Shown piece by piece: positions 9,721-19,253 of a DNA stretch of 64,000 nucleotides (positions within the stretch are counted from its first letter, which is position 1; each line of letters starts with the position of its first letter). The notes beneath the pieces are model-generated. The model was not told the origin of the DNA, searched no databases, and saw only the letters and a program-made list of their open reading frames with translations. The translations under genes were made by a program, and so were the position numbers. Source of the stretch: Oopsacas minuta (taxonomy: Eukaryota; Porifera; Hexactinellida; Lyssacinosida; Leucopsacidae); NCBI GenBank assembly GCA_024704765.1, contig JAKMXF010000321.1:62001-126000 (forward strand). The letters are read 5' to 3'.

Positions 9721-11394
9721 TCATATTACATCAAAGAATTGCAAACACCCAGAATGGTTACAGGACAAAACAACCAGACGATTGGTACTATCAAACACGA
9801 GACCCCTCGGCTCTACAAACACCCCCTCGGCACCTATTTGCCCCTTCATAACACCATCGATGGAGAATATGAAAACACAATTCCTAGCATAATCTGACAA
9901 GAATACGTCATCATGTTTACTAAGTGTCATAAACAGAGGATTAGATATTTGTTTGTGTAATGAGAAAGATATTGTGCTATACAAGAGGTCACCTGATTGT
10001 CCAAACACGTGAAGACACTTTAGGCTCCTGTCCAACACCACAATCTTATTGGTCGAATCACAGGCTATGTCCACAGGTTTCAACAGCTGACCAACACCCA
10101 TGAGACGTTGGAAATTTGTTGAAAAGTCGAATATTTGGATTCTGTTGTTTCCTGTATCACAAATATAGATTAATCTCTTGGACGGGAGAGCGGTCATACA
10201 AGAGGGGAGGGAGAAGCGACCGTCAGTGGTCCCTTCCTTACCGAATTTCTTAACAAATGCCCCGTTAGGTGTGAAAATATAGATACAATTCAGAGTGGAT
10301 TGTGTCACATACACGTGATTGTTAGCGAAACATATTCCATAAGGATTTGACATTTTATTCGATTTCTCCACAAAGAACTTTACATGATCCCCGTTAGGTG
10401 TCAAAATCTGCACCCTAGAGTTCCCCTTCTCCACCACATACAGGTTCCCATTCACCGGATTAACACTTATAGTCTTTGGTTTCATAATACAGCCACTTCC
10501 AGTCCCTTCAGGACACTTCACAATTATGGGGTATTTGGGATAGTGTGTAGGTTTCGATGGTTGTGCCAGTCGAGCCATCTCTTCTTCAGTCAAGTCGTTA
10601 ATGTCTTCATACATTGGTGCACTTCCTGGTGGCACAAATGTGTCCTGTATAGGTGGCACGATGTCCCTTTGTGGCAGTTCTGGACCATCATTAGGCAATG
10701 AGTAGTAAGTGTTACCGACAGGTGGACCAACCATCTCTGTATATACACTATCTCTATTATTAGTGCCTGTACCTTCAATAGAAACTTCAAGCGAATCGAT
10801 CTCATAAGCAGTACGACTCTCCGTATCTGGAACTAAATAATTGGACACTTTTTTCGTATCAACAGGAGATGGTTCAAACCCTAATTTTTTGATTGTTGTA
10901 CTTACATGTCTTTTCGGTTTAGGGGGCTTTTGGGGAGACAGATTCTCTAGGGACACTGACGATTTCAAAGCAGGTATAGGCAGAGACCGAGATGGTGACT
11001 GTTTGCTCTCATGTACCCCTAATTCTACATCTCCAAGAGATGAGACCAATTTAATGAGCTGGTTATCCGTCCAAGCTAGCTTAATGCAGGATATAACACC
11101 CTCCTGATGAATATTCTCATACGGATGAACTCTACCTTGTATCTCAGAAATTTTATTATCGATAACAGCAATATTCGCAGCTGATTCTCCCAAAATGGAA
11201 ACCGTTTGACATCTGTATTCCCGCAATTTCTGTAATTCCTCTATATTAGACTTAGTCTCAGAATCAATCTTGTCTAAGCTGTCGAATAAACTGGCCTTTC
11301 TGGAATCTAACTTTGATTTAATGTCAGAGATTCTATTTTCTATCCAAACTTTTGTTCCAGAAATATCTGAAAATTCTTTAACAAAATCTACCAT
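9721..11394 (-). CDS. Coiled-coil/NHL-repeat protein (557 aa), RING-less
   Basis: A single exon. Residues 1-130 form a coiled coil (WIENRISDIKSKLDSRKASL) ending in a short strand motif AWTDNQLIKLVSSLGDVE. A linker of about 150 residues carries polyproline (PPKPKR, PELPQRD) and tyrosine motifs YTEM, YYSL and YEDI. From about residue 295 six NHL blades follow (NGNLYVVEKGNSRVQIL, RLIYICDTGNNRIQIFDF). There is no RING or B-box, so it is not a complete TRIM ligase; the NHL propeller probably binds protein or RNA. The stop codon lies only about 90 bases from the HECW start, in the same orientation. The next NHL gene diverges from it, with 115 bases between the starts, so they may share a bidirectional promoter. 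Confidence 0.85.
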   Translation of the reverse strand: MVDFVKEFSDISGTKVWIENRISDIKSKLDSRKASLFDSLDKIDSETKSNIEELQKLREYRCQTVSILGESAANIAVIDNKISEIQGRVHPYENIHQEGVISCIKLAWTDNQLIKLVSSLGDVELGVHESKQSPSRSLPIPALKSSVSLENLSPQKPPKPKRHVSTTIKKLGFEPSPVDTKKVSNYLVPDTESRTAYEIDSLEVSIEGTGTNNRDSVYTEMVGPPVGNTYYSLPNDGPELPQRDIVPPIQDTFVPPGSAPMYEDINDLTEEEMARLAQPSKPTHYPKYPIIVKCPEGTGSGCIMKPKTISVNPVNGNLYVVEKGNSRVQILTPNGDHVKFFVEKSNKMSNPYGICFANNHVYVTQSTLNCIYIFTPNGAFVKKFGKEGTTDGRFSLPSCMTALPSKRLIYICDTGNNRIQIFDFSTNFQRLMGVGQLLKPVDIACDSTNKIVVLDRSLKCLHVFGQSGDLLYSTISFSLHKQISNPLFMTLSKHDDVFLSDYARNCVFIFSIDGVMKGQIGAEGVFVEPRGLVFDSTNRLVVLSCNHSGCLQFFDVI

Positions 11395-11474
11395 TTCAAA
11401 TAAATAGAATTACAGCCTAATATCAAAGTTTAGTAAGTGAAGAAATCTGATCTCATAGAGGTACTCGTATGTGT

Positions 11475-11509
11475 ATATATAATTGAATAAGCTGGAATAG
11501 ACCAAGAAA
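11475..11509 (+). promoter_or_regulatory. Conserved 5' flank of tandem NHL gene 1
   Basis: The stretch running from a TATATAA-like run to the ATG (TATAATTGAATAAGCTGG then AATAGACCAAGAAA) is repeated almost exactly at 13677-13710 before the sister gene. It is probably core promoter plus short leader. It may be conserved only because the duplication is recent. Confidence 0.45.
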
Positions 11510-13156
11510 ATGGCAGATAATGAAGATTATAGGAAAGTGTCATTCGTTAGAAAACTGCTAGAAAAGAAGATGTCTAAACTTCACGACTGTTTAGATGAAA
11601 GGTTAAAAGTTATGAGCAAAGAGTTGGACGAATTTGAGGAACTGTTTGAAAGCGAAAATGAAAACGATGAAGCAGAGCTTGAGAAATTATCTCAATACAG
11701 ACGTAACACTATAGAACTATTCAACCAGTTCGATAATCAGATGATTACGAATATCGAAAGCATGATTGAAGGTTTGAAGAGTAGAAAAGAACAGAGGAAG
11801 TTAAAATTAGAATTTGACGACGAGAGCTTAACCAACCAGATTATGACACTTGGATGCCTGATACGAATGGAGGACAAGACCAAAGACTATGAGGAGTTTG
11901 GGACCTTGAGTAATGATGACTTTCTTAAATATATGAATGAAGATATGATCAAAGAAGTCATAAAGTCGAAAGCAGTATATGAAGACATCGTGTTAACGCC
12001 AGATGAATATCCAAAGCCTTCACCACCACCACCACCCTTGCCTCGAAAACTTCGCCCTCGATCTGTCAGCACGCGGGAGAGGGTGCTAAAACCTCTCCAC
12101 CCTACTAGCCCCTTACAGCTAAAAAAAGATTGGGGAACTGAGCCTGGCGAATACTCAGAAATCAACCCTGATGAAATAATTCAGGACCATGACAAGTTCA
12201 GTATTGGGCAAAAATGGACGTTTGTAGATAAAGGGTTGATAAGGAAGAAGTCCACCAGTCTAGGCAACAAGATTAACTTAGTAGGACTACCCTCGGGCGC
12301 CAGACTAGCAAGCAAGCAGGACTTTCTGTTAACCGCAAAGTGCAGAATAGGAACGGAAAATGGTCAAATATTAAAACCCAAAAACATCGCCATTTCACCA
12401 CAAACAGGGTGCATATTCGTAGCAGAGAAGGGGAACAACAGGATCCAGGTATTCTCTGCAACTTGTGACCCTATGTACTCGTTTGGCAAGAAGGCTACAA
12501 TCCCCTGCCACTCGTTAGTGCAGCCATACGGGGTCTGTATTCTTGATGAAATAGTATACGTGTCTGTGACACAATACGCGTGTATACATGCTTACAAAAC
12601 TAACGGAGAGTTCGTAATGCAGGAAGGTGAGAAAGGGAAGTTAGAGGGGAATTTTGAGTTCCCGACGGGTATGAACACAGACGGAATCAATAAAATCTAT
12701 GTATGTGACTATGGAAACAACAGAGTACAAGCATTCAACAAAGACCTACAGTTCAAACAGATTATTGGAGCAGGAAGACTAACAAATCCAACAGACATTG
12801 CTGTCGACCACAATTTCGATCTATACGTGTTAGACAGATCAACTACGATTGTACATCATTTCAATAGTGAAGGTATTTATCAGAAGGATATCATTAAAAT
12901 CAATAAATATCCCATTTTATCGAATCCACAATTCATTGCTATCAGCCCAAGAGGTCGTATCATATTGTCAGATATCCTGTCGAATAGTGTGAATATTTTC
13001 AGCATGGAAGGAAGTCTCAGAAGGACACTGGGAGGACATAGAGGCAAGGATATATTTGGGGAACCGAGGGGTATTGCTTTTGATAATAATGGTAATCTTG
13101 TTGTTGTGTGTCATAAAGAGTCAGGTTGTTTACAGATTATAGATATTGAAATCTAA
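11510..13156 (+). CDS. Coiled-coil/NHL-repeat protein (548 aa), tandem copy 1
   Basis: A single exon starting MADNEDYRKVSF. Residues 1-135 are a charged coiled coil (VRKLLEKKMSKLHDCLDERLK) ending in FDDESLTNQIMTLGCL, the same strand motif as the neighbouring NHL genes. The linker contains a proline run (PSPPPPPLPRK), YEDI, and EYSEI. NHL blades start near residue 275 (TGCIFVAEKGNNRIQVF, INKIYVCDYGNNRVQAF) and reach the C-terminus. There is no RING, B-box or filamin domain. It is about 80-90 percent like the gene at 13711 by eye, with one stretch of over 200 identical bases. Probable cytoplasmic adaptor; ligand unknown. Confidence 0.85.
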   Translation: MADNEDYRKVSFVRKLLEKKMSKLHDCLDERLKVMSKELDEFEELFESENENDEAELEKLSQYRRNTIELFNQFDNQMITNIESMIEGLKSRKEQRKLKLEFDDESLTNQIMTLGCLIRMEDKTKDYEEFGTLSNDDFLKYMNEDMIKEVIKSKAVYEDIVLTPDEYPKPSPPPPPLPRKLRPRSVSTRERVLKPLHPTSPLQLKKDWGTEPGEYSEINPDEIIQDHDKFSIGQKWTFVDKGLIRKKSTSLGNKINLVGLPSGARLASKQDFLLTAKCRIGTENGQILKPKNIAISPQTGCIFVAEKGNNRIQVFSATCDPMYSFGKKATIPCHSLVQPYGVCILDEIVYVSVTQYACIHAYKTNGEFVMQEGEKGKLEGNFEFPTGMNTDGINKIYVCDYGNNRVQAFNKDLQFKQIIGAGRLTNPTDIAVDHNFDLYVLDRSTTIVHHFNSEGIYQKDIIKINKYPILSNPQFIAISPRGRIILSDILSNSVNIFSMEGSLRRTLGGHRGKDIFGEPRGIAFDNNGNLVVVCHKESGCLQIIDIEI

Positions 13157-13676
13157 TACATTACAAAATGTATTCTATACACTAAGGCTATGGCAACCAA
13201 TTCTAGCATATATTATATGTAAGAAAGTATACTGTGCTCTGTGGGTATAATAACAAGAGAGTATAACTATCAAATTTGTCTCTGAAATAATGGTATATAG
13301 CAGCGATTAGGAATTTCCTGGCCGCAAACGTACTTGGAGGAACGCTCCTGGGATGGCAATTTATGTCCTCGTGGCTGCTGAACTAGCACTTTAAGTGACG
13401 GTGTGAGAGGTAATACTGTTCCCTCGAACATTATCCCCCTAGGCAACCCTGTTTCTCCGAGTGTTTCCCCTTGCACACTTAGCAACACATACGTGGGTCA
13501 AGGAAACGGAAACAAGTATTCCGTAGGGAATATTGTTCCTAAGGGAAAAGTGTTCGGGGGGACATAAATATGGGGATCTATGACACCGGCTTGTATAGAA
13601 TGCTATTAATCAGCCTGATATAATATGATGAGTAATATGATCTCGAATAGGTATTTGAGTGAGCCATATGTAAATG
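13157..13676. other. Spacer between tandem NHL copies
   Basis: I see no gene. A 72-codon minus frame at 13270-13488 has no domain-like features and is not conserved beside the other copies. It is more GC-rich than its surroundings and may be a decayed insertion, but I find no clear terminal repeats. Confidence 0.5.
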
Positions 13677-13710
13677 TATATAATTGAATAAGCTGGAATA
13701 GACCAAGAAA
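13677..13710 (+). promoter_or_regulatory. Conserved 5' flank of tandem NHL gene 2
   Basis: Nearly identical to 11475-11509, ending directly at the ATG. It marks the left boundary of the tandem duplication and probably includes the core promoter. Confidence 0.45.
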
Positions 13711-15393
13711 ATGGCAGATAATGAAGATTATAGGAAAGTGTCATTCGTTAGAAAACTGCTAGAAAAGAAGATATCTAAACTTCACGACTGTTTAGATGAA
13801 AGGTTAAAAGTTATGAGCAAAGAGCTGGACGAATTTGAGGAACTGTTTGAAAGCGAAAATGAAAAAGATGAAGCAGAGCTTGAGAAATTATCTCAATACA
13901 GACGTAACACTATAGAACTATTCAACCAGTTCGATAATCAGGTGATTAAAATCGAAAACAAGATTGAAAGTTTGGAAAATCGGATCGAAAGTAGAAAGTT
14001 AAAGTTAGAATTCGATGACACTAGTTTAACCAATCAGATTAGCTGCTTTGGGTGCTTAACACGAATGGAGGACAAGACCAAAAACTATGAGGTGTTTGGG
14101 TCCTTGAGTAGCGATAATCTTATAAAGTATGAAGAGATCGATGAAGAAATGATGGATGAAATTAGGAGCATAAAGTCTAAGTCATTAAATAATAGTCCAA
14201 GTCATGGGGAAACATCGGACCACGAAGACACCGTGTTCAAGCCAGGAGAATATCTAAAGCCTTCAAGACAAGCACCTATACCTCCTAAACATCGTCCTCC
14301 AGTTCCCCCCACGCGAGGGAAGGCGCCAAAACCTCAGCACCCAATGAGCCCTTTAACAGTAGGAAAAATTTGGAAAACTCAATCTGATGAATATGCAGAG
14401 ATTAACATAGATGACAAGAAACAGGAAACTGAGTTATACTGTAAAGTCCCAGAAGGGAAATTCCAAGATAAAGCGTTCTTCAGGAAGAAGTCCATTAGTT
14501 TAAGTAGCATCCTTAATATAACAAGTCCATCACCCGGTGAGATATCTAACAAGCAGGATTATCTGATAACTGCAAAGTGTAAAATAGGAGCGGGGCCAGG
14601 TCAAATGCTGAAACCCAAAAACATCGCCATTTCACCACAAACAGGGTGCATATTTGTAGCAGAGAAGGGGAACAACAGGATCCAAGTATTCGCTGCTACG
14701 GGCGACCCTATGTACTCGTTTAGTAGGAAGACAAGTACCCCCAATCACTCCTTAATCAAGCCATATGGCATATGTATACTGAATGAAAGGGTATATGTGT
14801 CCGTTACACAATACGCGTGTGTACATGCTTACAAAACTAACGGAGAGTTCGTAATGCAGAAAGGAATCGAAGGGAAGTTAGAGGGGAATTTTGAGTTCCC
14901 GACGGGTATGAACACAGACGGAATCAATAAAATCTATGTATGTGACTATGGAAACAACAGAGTACAAGCATTCAACAAAGACCTACAGTTCAAACAGATT
15001 ATTGGAGCAGGAAGACTAACAAATCCAACAGACATTGCTGTCGACCACAATTTCGATCTATACGTGTTAGACAGATCAACTACGATTGTACATCATTTCA
15101 ATAGTAAAGGTATTTATCAGAAGAAGATCATCAAAATAATAAAATATCCCATTTTATCGAATCCACAATTCATTGCTATCAGTCCAAGAGGTCGTATCAT
15201 ATTGTCAGATATCCTGTCGAATAGTGTGAATATTTTCAGCATGGAAGGAAGTCTCAGAGGGACACTAGGAGGACCAAAAGACAAGGATATGTTTGGGGAA
15301 CCGAGGGGTATTGCTTTTGATAAGAACGGAAATCTTGTTGTTGTGTGTCATAAAGAGTCAGGTTGTTTACAAATTATAGATATTGACATATGA
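13711..15393 (+). CDS. Coiled-coil/NHL-repeat protein (560 aa), tandem copy 2
   Basis: A single exon with the same start as copy 1 (MADNEDYRKVSF) and the same architecture. A coiled coil runs to about residue 140. The linker is proline-rich (QAPIPPKHRPPVPPTRG) and holds the tyrosine motif EYAEI. NHL blades run from about residue 285. The linker differs most from copy 1: it has an acidic/serine insert (SLNNSPSHGETSDHEDTVF) absent there. The coiled coil and the fourth to fifth blades are almost identical, a patchwork that suggests gene conversion or selection. It has no catalytic domain and is a probable adaptor. Confidence 0.85.
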   Translation: MADNEDYRKVSFVRKLLEKKISKLHDCLDERLKVMSKELDEFEELFESENEKDEAELEKLSQYRRNTIELFNQFDNQVIKIENKIESLENRIESRKLKLEFDDTSLTNQISCFGCLTRMEDKTKNYEVFGSLSSDNLIKYEEIDEEMMDEIRSIKSKSLNNSPSHGETSDHEDTVFKPGEYLKPSRQAPIPPKHRPPVPPTRGKAPKPQHPMSPLTVGKIWKTQSDEYAEINIDDKKQETELYCKVPEGKFQDKAFFRKKSISLSSILNITSPSPGEISNKQDYLITAKCKIGAGPGQMLKPKNIAISPQTGCIFVAEKGNNRIQVFAATGDPMYSFSRKTSTPNHSLIKPYGICILNERVYVSVTQYACVHAYKTNGEFVMQKGIEGKLEGNFEFPTGMNTDGINKIYVCDYGNNRVQAFNKDLQFKQIIGAGRLTNPTDIAVDHNFDLYVLDRSTTIVHHFNSKGIYQKKIIKIIKYPILSNPQFIAISPRGRIILSDILSNSVNIFSMEGSLRGTLGGPKDKDMFGEPRGIAFDKNGNLVVVCHKESGCLQIIDIDI

Positions 15394-16045
15394 TAGATAT
15401 ATTGTTGTTGTGTAGTGTATAATATGTGCTAATTTGTGTATAAGTAAGCAGTTTACATACAAAAAGTGTTTGATTACTTTTGTGCAACTCTGGGGGAGCT
15501 GTGTCCGCACAGATATTAGTAAAAACAGGAAACTTAGTGCCTAGAATGAAACTACAATTGTTATGATATAAATATTAATGTATAGGATAAACTATACGAA
15601 TACAATGACATCATAAAGAAAGAACTTAAGGGGTTTATATCCTATTATCTTAGCATCGAGTTATACTTTATGCAAATATCGAATAACAATGGAATAGGCT
15701 AGTTGCTTATAAATTTTTAACTGTGCTGAATATGCCATAACGAGCTACTATTTATCCCTCGAGGGTGTACAGCCAATCTTTCAGAGTACATCGTAATGCA
15801 GTGTCGCGGTGTGCACTGAGAGTTGGACACATTGTGCCACTTTTTAGACCATTAACAAATAATTACAAATTTCCATCAAAAATAGTAAAATCAATTCAGT
15901 GCAGACAGCTAGTATTTATTTAACGTTATTATAGTGGCAATAAAATCGTAGGCACTAAATGTACTCTTCAATTAATATAACACAGGTATGCTGTCGGCAA
16001 AGATTAAATCTAATATTTTTCAAAATATATAGAATAACTAAATAA
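15394..16045. other. AT-rich spacer
   Basis: I see no gene, RNA or clear repeat. It separates the tandem NHL pair from the next NHL gene on the same strand. Confidence 0.5.
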
Positions 16046-17818
16046 ATGCTCACTGAATATTTCGAGAATGTGGAAGAGGCGAGAATTCAAATCGACCATA
16101 AAATTTGGCATATAAAACAGGTCCTTGATAAGAGACAGCTGGAACTAAATTGGAATCTTGACAATATCAATTCCGGAATTACAAATCAGACAAAAATAGC
16201 AAAAATAAGGATAGACTGGGTGGATAAAGAGGTGTGTAAATTAATCAAGACCCTGGGTAACATAGAAATCGAGACAATCCAAGACAAAACGAACAATGGG
16301 AACATCAAGATGGACAATTTGTTCCGATTTTGGGGAATCAAGAAAGGTAAAAATGAGCCAATTAAGGAATCAGACTACATGACGATGAAGCGACCCAAAA
16401 AGAGAAGCAAATCCACATCAGATATTACGACCACACAATATCCTAATAGTCCTGGAGATGGAGAGAGAGTTCTCCCCACAGCTCCAACAGGCCAAGATCT
16501 CTACACGTTGATGGAGGGGCTTAACAAACAAGTGATTAAAGGGGATAACCCTACTCAAGAAATCAATGAATATAAAGAACCAATAGGACAAGATGTGGAC
16601 GACTACAAACCGATCGATCTAATCAAAAGCAAACAGCTGATCAGAAAAGATATTAGCCAATATAGAATGCCAATAAGCCAAGATGTGGCTCTGTACACCC
16701 AGATGTTTCCAATAAACAGCAAAACAAGTGTTAAGAGAAGTATTTCTACGAAGGACATCAATGAGTATAAAACATACCAGGAAGATATGAGAAAATCCTT
16801 AGATTTTACTGATGAGGTACTTCCAATCTCACCAGGCTTGGAGAGTAACGAATTCAAATGGAAAAGTGAAGAGTTGTTAAATAGTCCGATATATGAAGTT
16901 ATCGATGAAAAATATTTTACGAGGGAAAGGAAACTTTGGGGGACACTTGGCTCCAAAAGGAAAAGGGAGGTTAAAAAGGAGATTAGAATTTTAGACCTTC
17001 CAGTAATTGCCACCTGCACGCAAGGGAAGAGGCTGGGACAATTGGACAAGCCCAAAGGTGTTGCCGTATCTGAAAATGGCAGAATTTTCGTAGCAGAAAA
17101 GGTAAACAATCGTATACAGGTGTTTACAAGCGAGGCAAAATATATTTCAAGTTTCGGGGAGAAATCAGGGCCAAATAAAATGCAGGGACCTTATGGAGTC
17201 TGTATACGAAAAGATGCAGTGTACGTAACCCTTACGAATCAACACGCGATACAAATGTACACCACAGAGGGAGTATTCATAAAACAGAAAGGAAGAGAAG
17301 GTCGAGAAGATGGGAGACTCAAATTACCGACTGGGATAGACTGTGACAAATCAAGAGGGAAAGTATTCGTTTGTGATACAGGAAATAATAGAATACAAAT
17401 ATTCGATAAGGAACTGAAATTCATTAAAGTTCTACACAAAATTAAACTAGACAGACCTCTTGATATAAAAGTAGTCAGATATGGAGATTTCTATGTGTTA
17501 GACAGGTCACAATCTTGTGTCCATCTATTCAACAGTTTAGGAGAGCTACAGGCAGAAGTAATCGATACGATCTTCCACATAAACCTACTGAATCCTCTCT
17601 ACTTAACAATTAGCCCTGAGGATTATATTATCTTGTCAGATTACTCTAATCATTGTATCCATCTGTTCTCAAGTGGAGGTGAGCTAATGTGGACACTAGG
17701 GGACGAGGGGAAGGGAAAACCACTTGAGGAACCAAGAGGAGTAGCCTGTGACTCACGTGGCAGATTAATCACTGTTTGTAACAAGAAAAAGGACGCACTA
17801 CAGATATTCCAGATTTAG
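16046..17818 (+). CDS. Coiled-coil/NHL-repeat protein (590 aa) with tyrosine-rich linker
   Basis: A single exon. It has a short N-terminal coil (ARIQIDHKIWHIKQVLDKRQ), then RIDWVDKEVCKLIKTLGNIE, the strand motif shared with its neighbours. The coil is about 50 residues shorter than in the other members. The linker, about residues 100-310, is basic and tyrosine-rich: DYMTMKR and LYTQMFP are YxxM motifs and IYEVIDE is YxxI. A short unit of the form Y(K/R)xPI(G/S)QDV is repeated (EYKEPIGQDV, QYRMPISQDV). NHL blades follow from about residue 325 (GRIFVAEKVNNRIQVF, GKVFVCDTGNNRIQIFD). Probable signalling adaptor; no enzyme domain is present. Confidence 0.83.
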   Translation: MLTEYFENVEEARIQIDHKIWHIKQVLDKRQLELNWNLDNINSGITNQTKIAKIRIDWVDKEVCKLIKTLGNIEIETIQDKTNNGNIKMDNLFRFWGIKKGKNEPIKESDYMTMKRPKKRSKSTSDITTTQYPNSPGDGERVLPTAPTGQDLYTLMEGLNKQVIKGDNPTQEINEYKEPIGQDVDDYKPIDLIKSKQLIRKDISQYRMPISQDVALYTQMFPINSKTSVKRSISTKDINEYKTYQEDMRKSLDFTDEVLPISPGLESNEFKWKSEELLNSPIYEVIDEKYFTRERKLWGTLGSKRKREVKKEIRILDLPVIATCTQGKRLGQLDKPKGVAVSENGRIFVAEKVNNRIQVFTSEAKYISSFGEKSGPNKMQGPYGVCIRKDAVYVTLTNQHAIQMYTTEGVFIKQKGREGREDGRLKLPTGIDCDKSRGKVFVCDTGNNRIQIFDKELKFIKVLHKIKLDRPLDIKVVRYGDFYVLDRSQSCVHLFNSLGELQAEVIDTIFHINLLNPLYLTISPEDYIILSDYSNHCIHLFSSGGELMWTLGDEGKGKPLEEPRGVACDSRGRLITVCNKKKDALQIFQI

Positions 17819-17940
17819 TAATATTTGTTTATTAAGAGTTGAGTATATATTGCATTCCTGTGTTGCTATAGAGTTATATATTTATAATATTCAATTCTCA
17901 AACAACAGCTGCTAAATAGTATATCTACACATTTTCACAC

Positions 17941-18306
17941 CTATCTGAAGTCCTCAGCATTGAACATCCCTCTTGCCCTCTTCAATATAGAGTCCTTGCT
18001 AGGATCGTACGGATGGTCCTTGGACGGAATCTCCAGGATAGCGGGTATCGACATAGTATGATTGTCTAGAAGGTATCTAATCTCCTCGGCAATAGTTTGA
18101 GTTATCAATAGAATAGCAATATCATTACGTGTTGTAAATAGTTTAAACTTATCCTCTATGTCTTTAGTGCTTGTGTCTTTCGTTACTGTGAAGAAATTGG
18201 CCTGTTTGGCAGCGTTCAGCTCCCCTGTACCCCCTAATAGGAACCCGGTACATGTGTCCTCATCTCCAATAATAGCGATTAGTTTCCTATGAATTGATAT
18301 AGCCAT
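17941..18306 (-). CDS. ATP6V1F: V-type proton ATPase subunit F
   Basis: A single exon of 121 residues, the usual length for subunit F (Vma7). The N-terminus KLIAIIGDEDTCTGFLLGG is the family hallmark. It is followed by DIEDKFKLFTTRNDIAILLITQ and the C-terminal IPAILEIPSKDHPYDPSKDSILKRA. Subunit F sits in the central rotor stalk of the V1 sector, coupling ATP hydrolysis to proton pumping into endosomes, lysosomes and other acidic compartments. It is intronless and tail-to-tail with the NHL gene at 16046, 122 bases apart. Confidence 0.96.
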   Translation of the reverse strand: MAISIHRKLIAIIGDEDTCTGFLLGGTGELNAAKQANFFTVTKDTSTKDIEDKFKLFTTRNDIAILLITQTIAEEIRYLLDNHTMSIPAILEIPSKDHPYDPSKDSILKRARGMFNAEDFR

Positions 18307-18833
18307 TTGGTTAAGCTATCCAAATCTCTAGTTTTATATAACATGTACACATATTAGAATCCTCATATTCTCATAACATATGGCTCTGTATTGCTATTCA
18401 ATTGGCATAGGGGAATACATAATATGGATACAGGAGATGATAATGAGGGAATAGGAGAGCCTTGAGGTGTTATTCTGCCAACAGTAACACCTCAGTGGCT
18501 CAGTGGTTGACTTGGTGCATAAATATACAATGAATGCTGGTTATAAGAACACCGGATACGAGAACATACCGGATATAAGCACCATACGGTTCTCATATAT
18601 TCCTGTATACTTATACCGGTTATAAGAGCATGTATTGCTACTCCTAAGGGTGTTCTTATAACCGGTATCACTGTATTTCCTCAAGTTCACACCTTTAGAG
18701 ATTAAGACACAAATTTGGTTCTTTTCATTTTAAGCCAATCAGATTGTATGCATTTAGCAATTAGGAATATACTAACAATGAATTGGTTCTGGTTCCGGGT
18801 GAATTTATTGTTGACATTATGAAAGTAAACAAG
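18307..18833. other. Spacer containing a small inverted-repeat element
   Basis: Apart from the MITE at 18528-18673 I see no gene. Confidence 0.5.
18528..18673. mobile_element. Tc1/mariner-like MITE with GGTTATAAGAACACC ends
   Basis: The ends CAATGAATGCTGGTTATAAG and the reverse complement of the right end, CAGTGATACCGGTTATAAG, match over roughly 25 bases and both continue AACACC. TA dinucleotides flank both ends. A related copy in opposite orientation lies at about 25940-26070 inside a dynein intron. Confidence 0.65.
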
Positions 18834-19097
18834 TTAGTCAATTTGGAACTTATCAATTGATTCTAGGACTATCATTAGGAGGTCAAAATAGGCGCCAACT
18901 GCTACCCGGAGGATTCTAGCTTCCATAGCAACGTAAATTACTTTAAGAATGTTGTCATCTAAAATAAATTCCTTTGTAACAAGACTGTTTCTAGGCTCAG
19001 GATCTGGTGAAAGCGAGTTGAGAGCAATCTCTGCCATCTGATTGGTTGGAAAAGGAACTGAAATTTCACACCTAACAGGATATTCTTCCGTTGCCAT
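18834..19097 (-). CDS. LAGE3: EKC/KEOPS complex subunit LAGE3/Pcc1
   Basis: 87 residues from the Met at 19097 (MATEEYPVRCEISVPF). The open frame extends 33 codons further upstream, but only the shorter form fits the family length of about 80-140 and begins at the conserved strand. Visible Pcc1 features are VPFPTNQMAEIALNSLSPDPEP, an LVTKEF..DDNILKV strand pair and the C-terminal helix RVAVGAYFDLLMIVLESIDKF. Pcc1 proteins dimerise and hold Kae1/OSGEP in the KEOPS complex, which makes the t6A modification of tRNAs reading ANN codons. Single exon, tightly packed 156 bases from the dynein stop. Confidence 0.9.
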   Translation of the reverse strand: MATEEYPVRCEISVPFPTNQMAEIALNSLSPDPEPRNSLVTKEFILDDNILKVIYVAMEARILRVAVGAYFDLLMIVLESIDKFQID

Positions 19098-19253
19098 GGT
19101 AACAGCTAGATATGCTAGGAATGTGTTAATATTACCTTCTGTATAATTCGAGATAATATAATTGCATCGAATAATCAGATAAAATACGAGAATCAAGTTT
19201 GTGGTAAATAATTGTAAATTAATAGAGTTTGAATGGAGAAAAAGTAGTGAATA

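Noticed and set aside
13270-13488. 72-codon minus frame between the tandem NHL genes
   Set aside because: No homology that I recognise, not repeated next to the other NHL copies and no start context.
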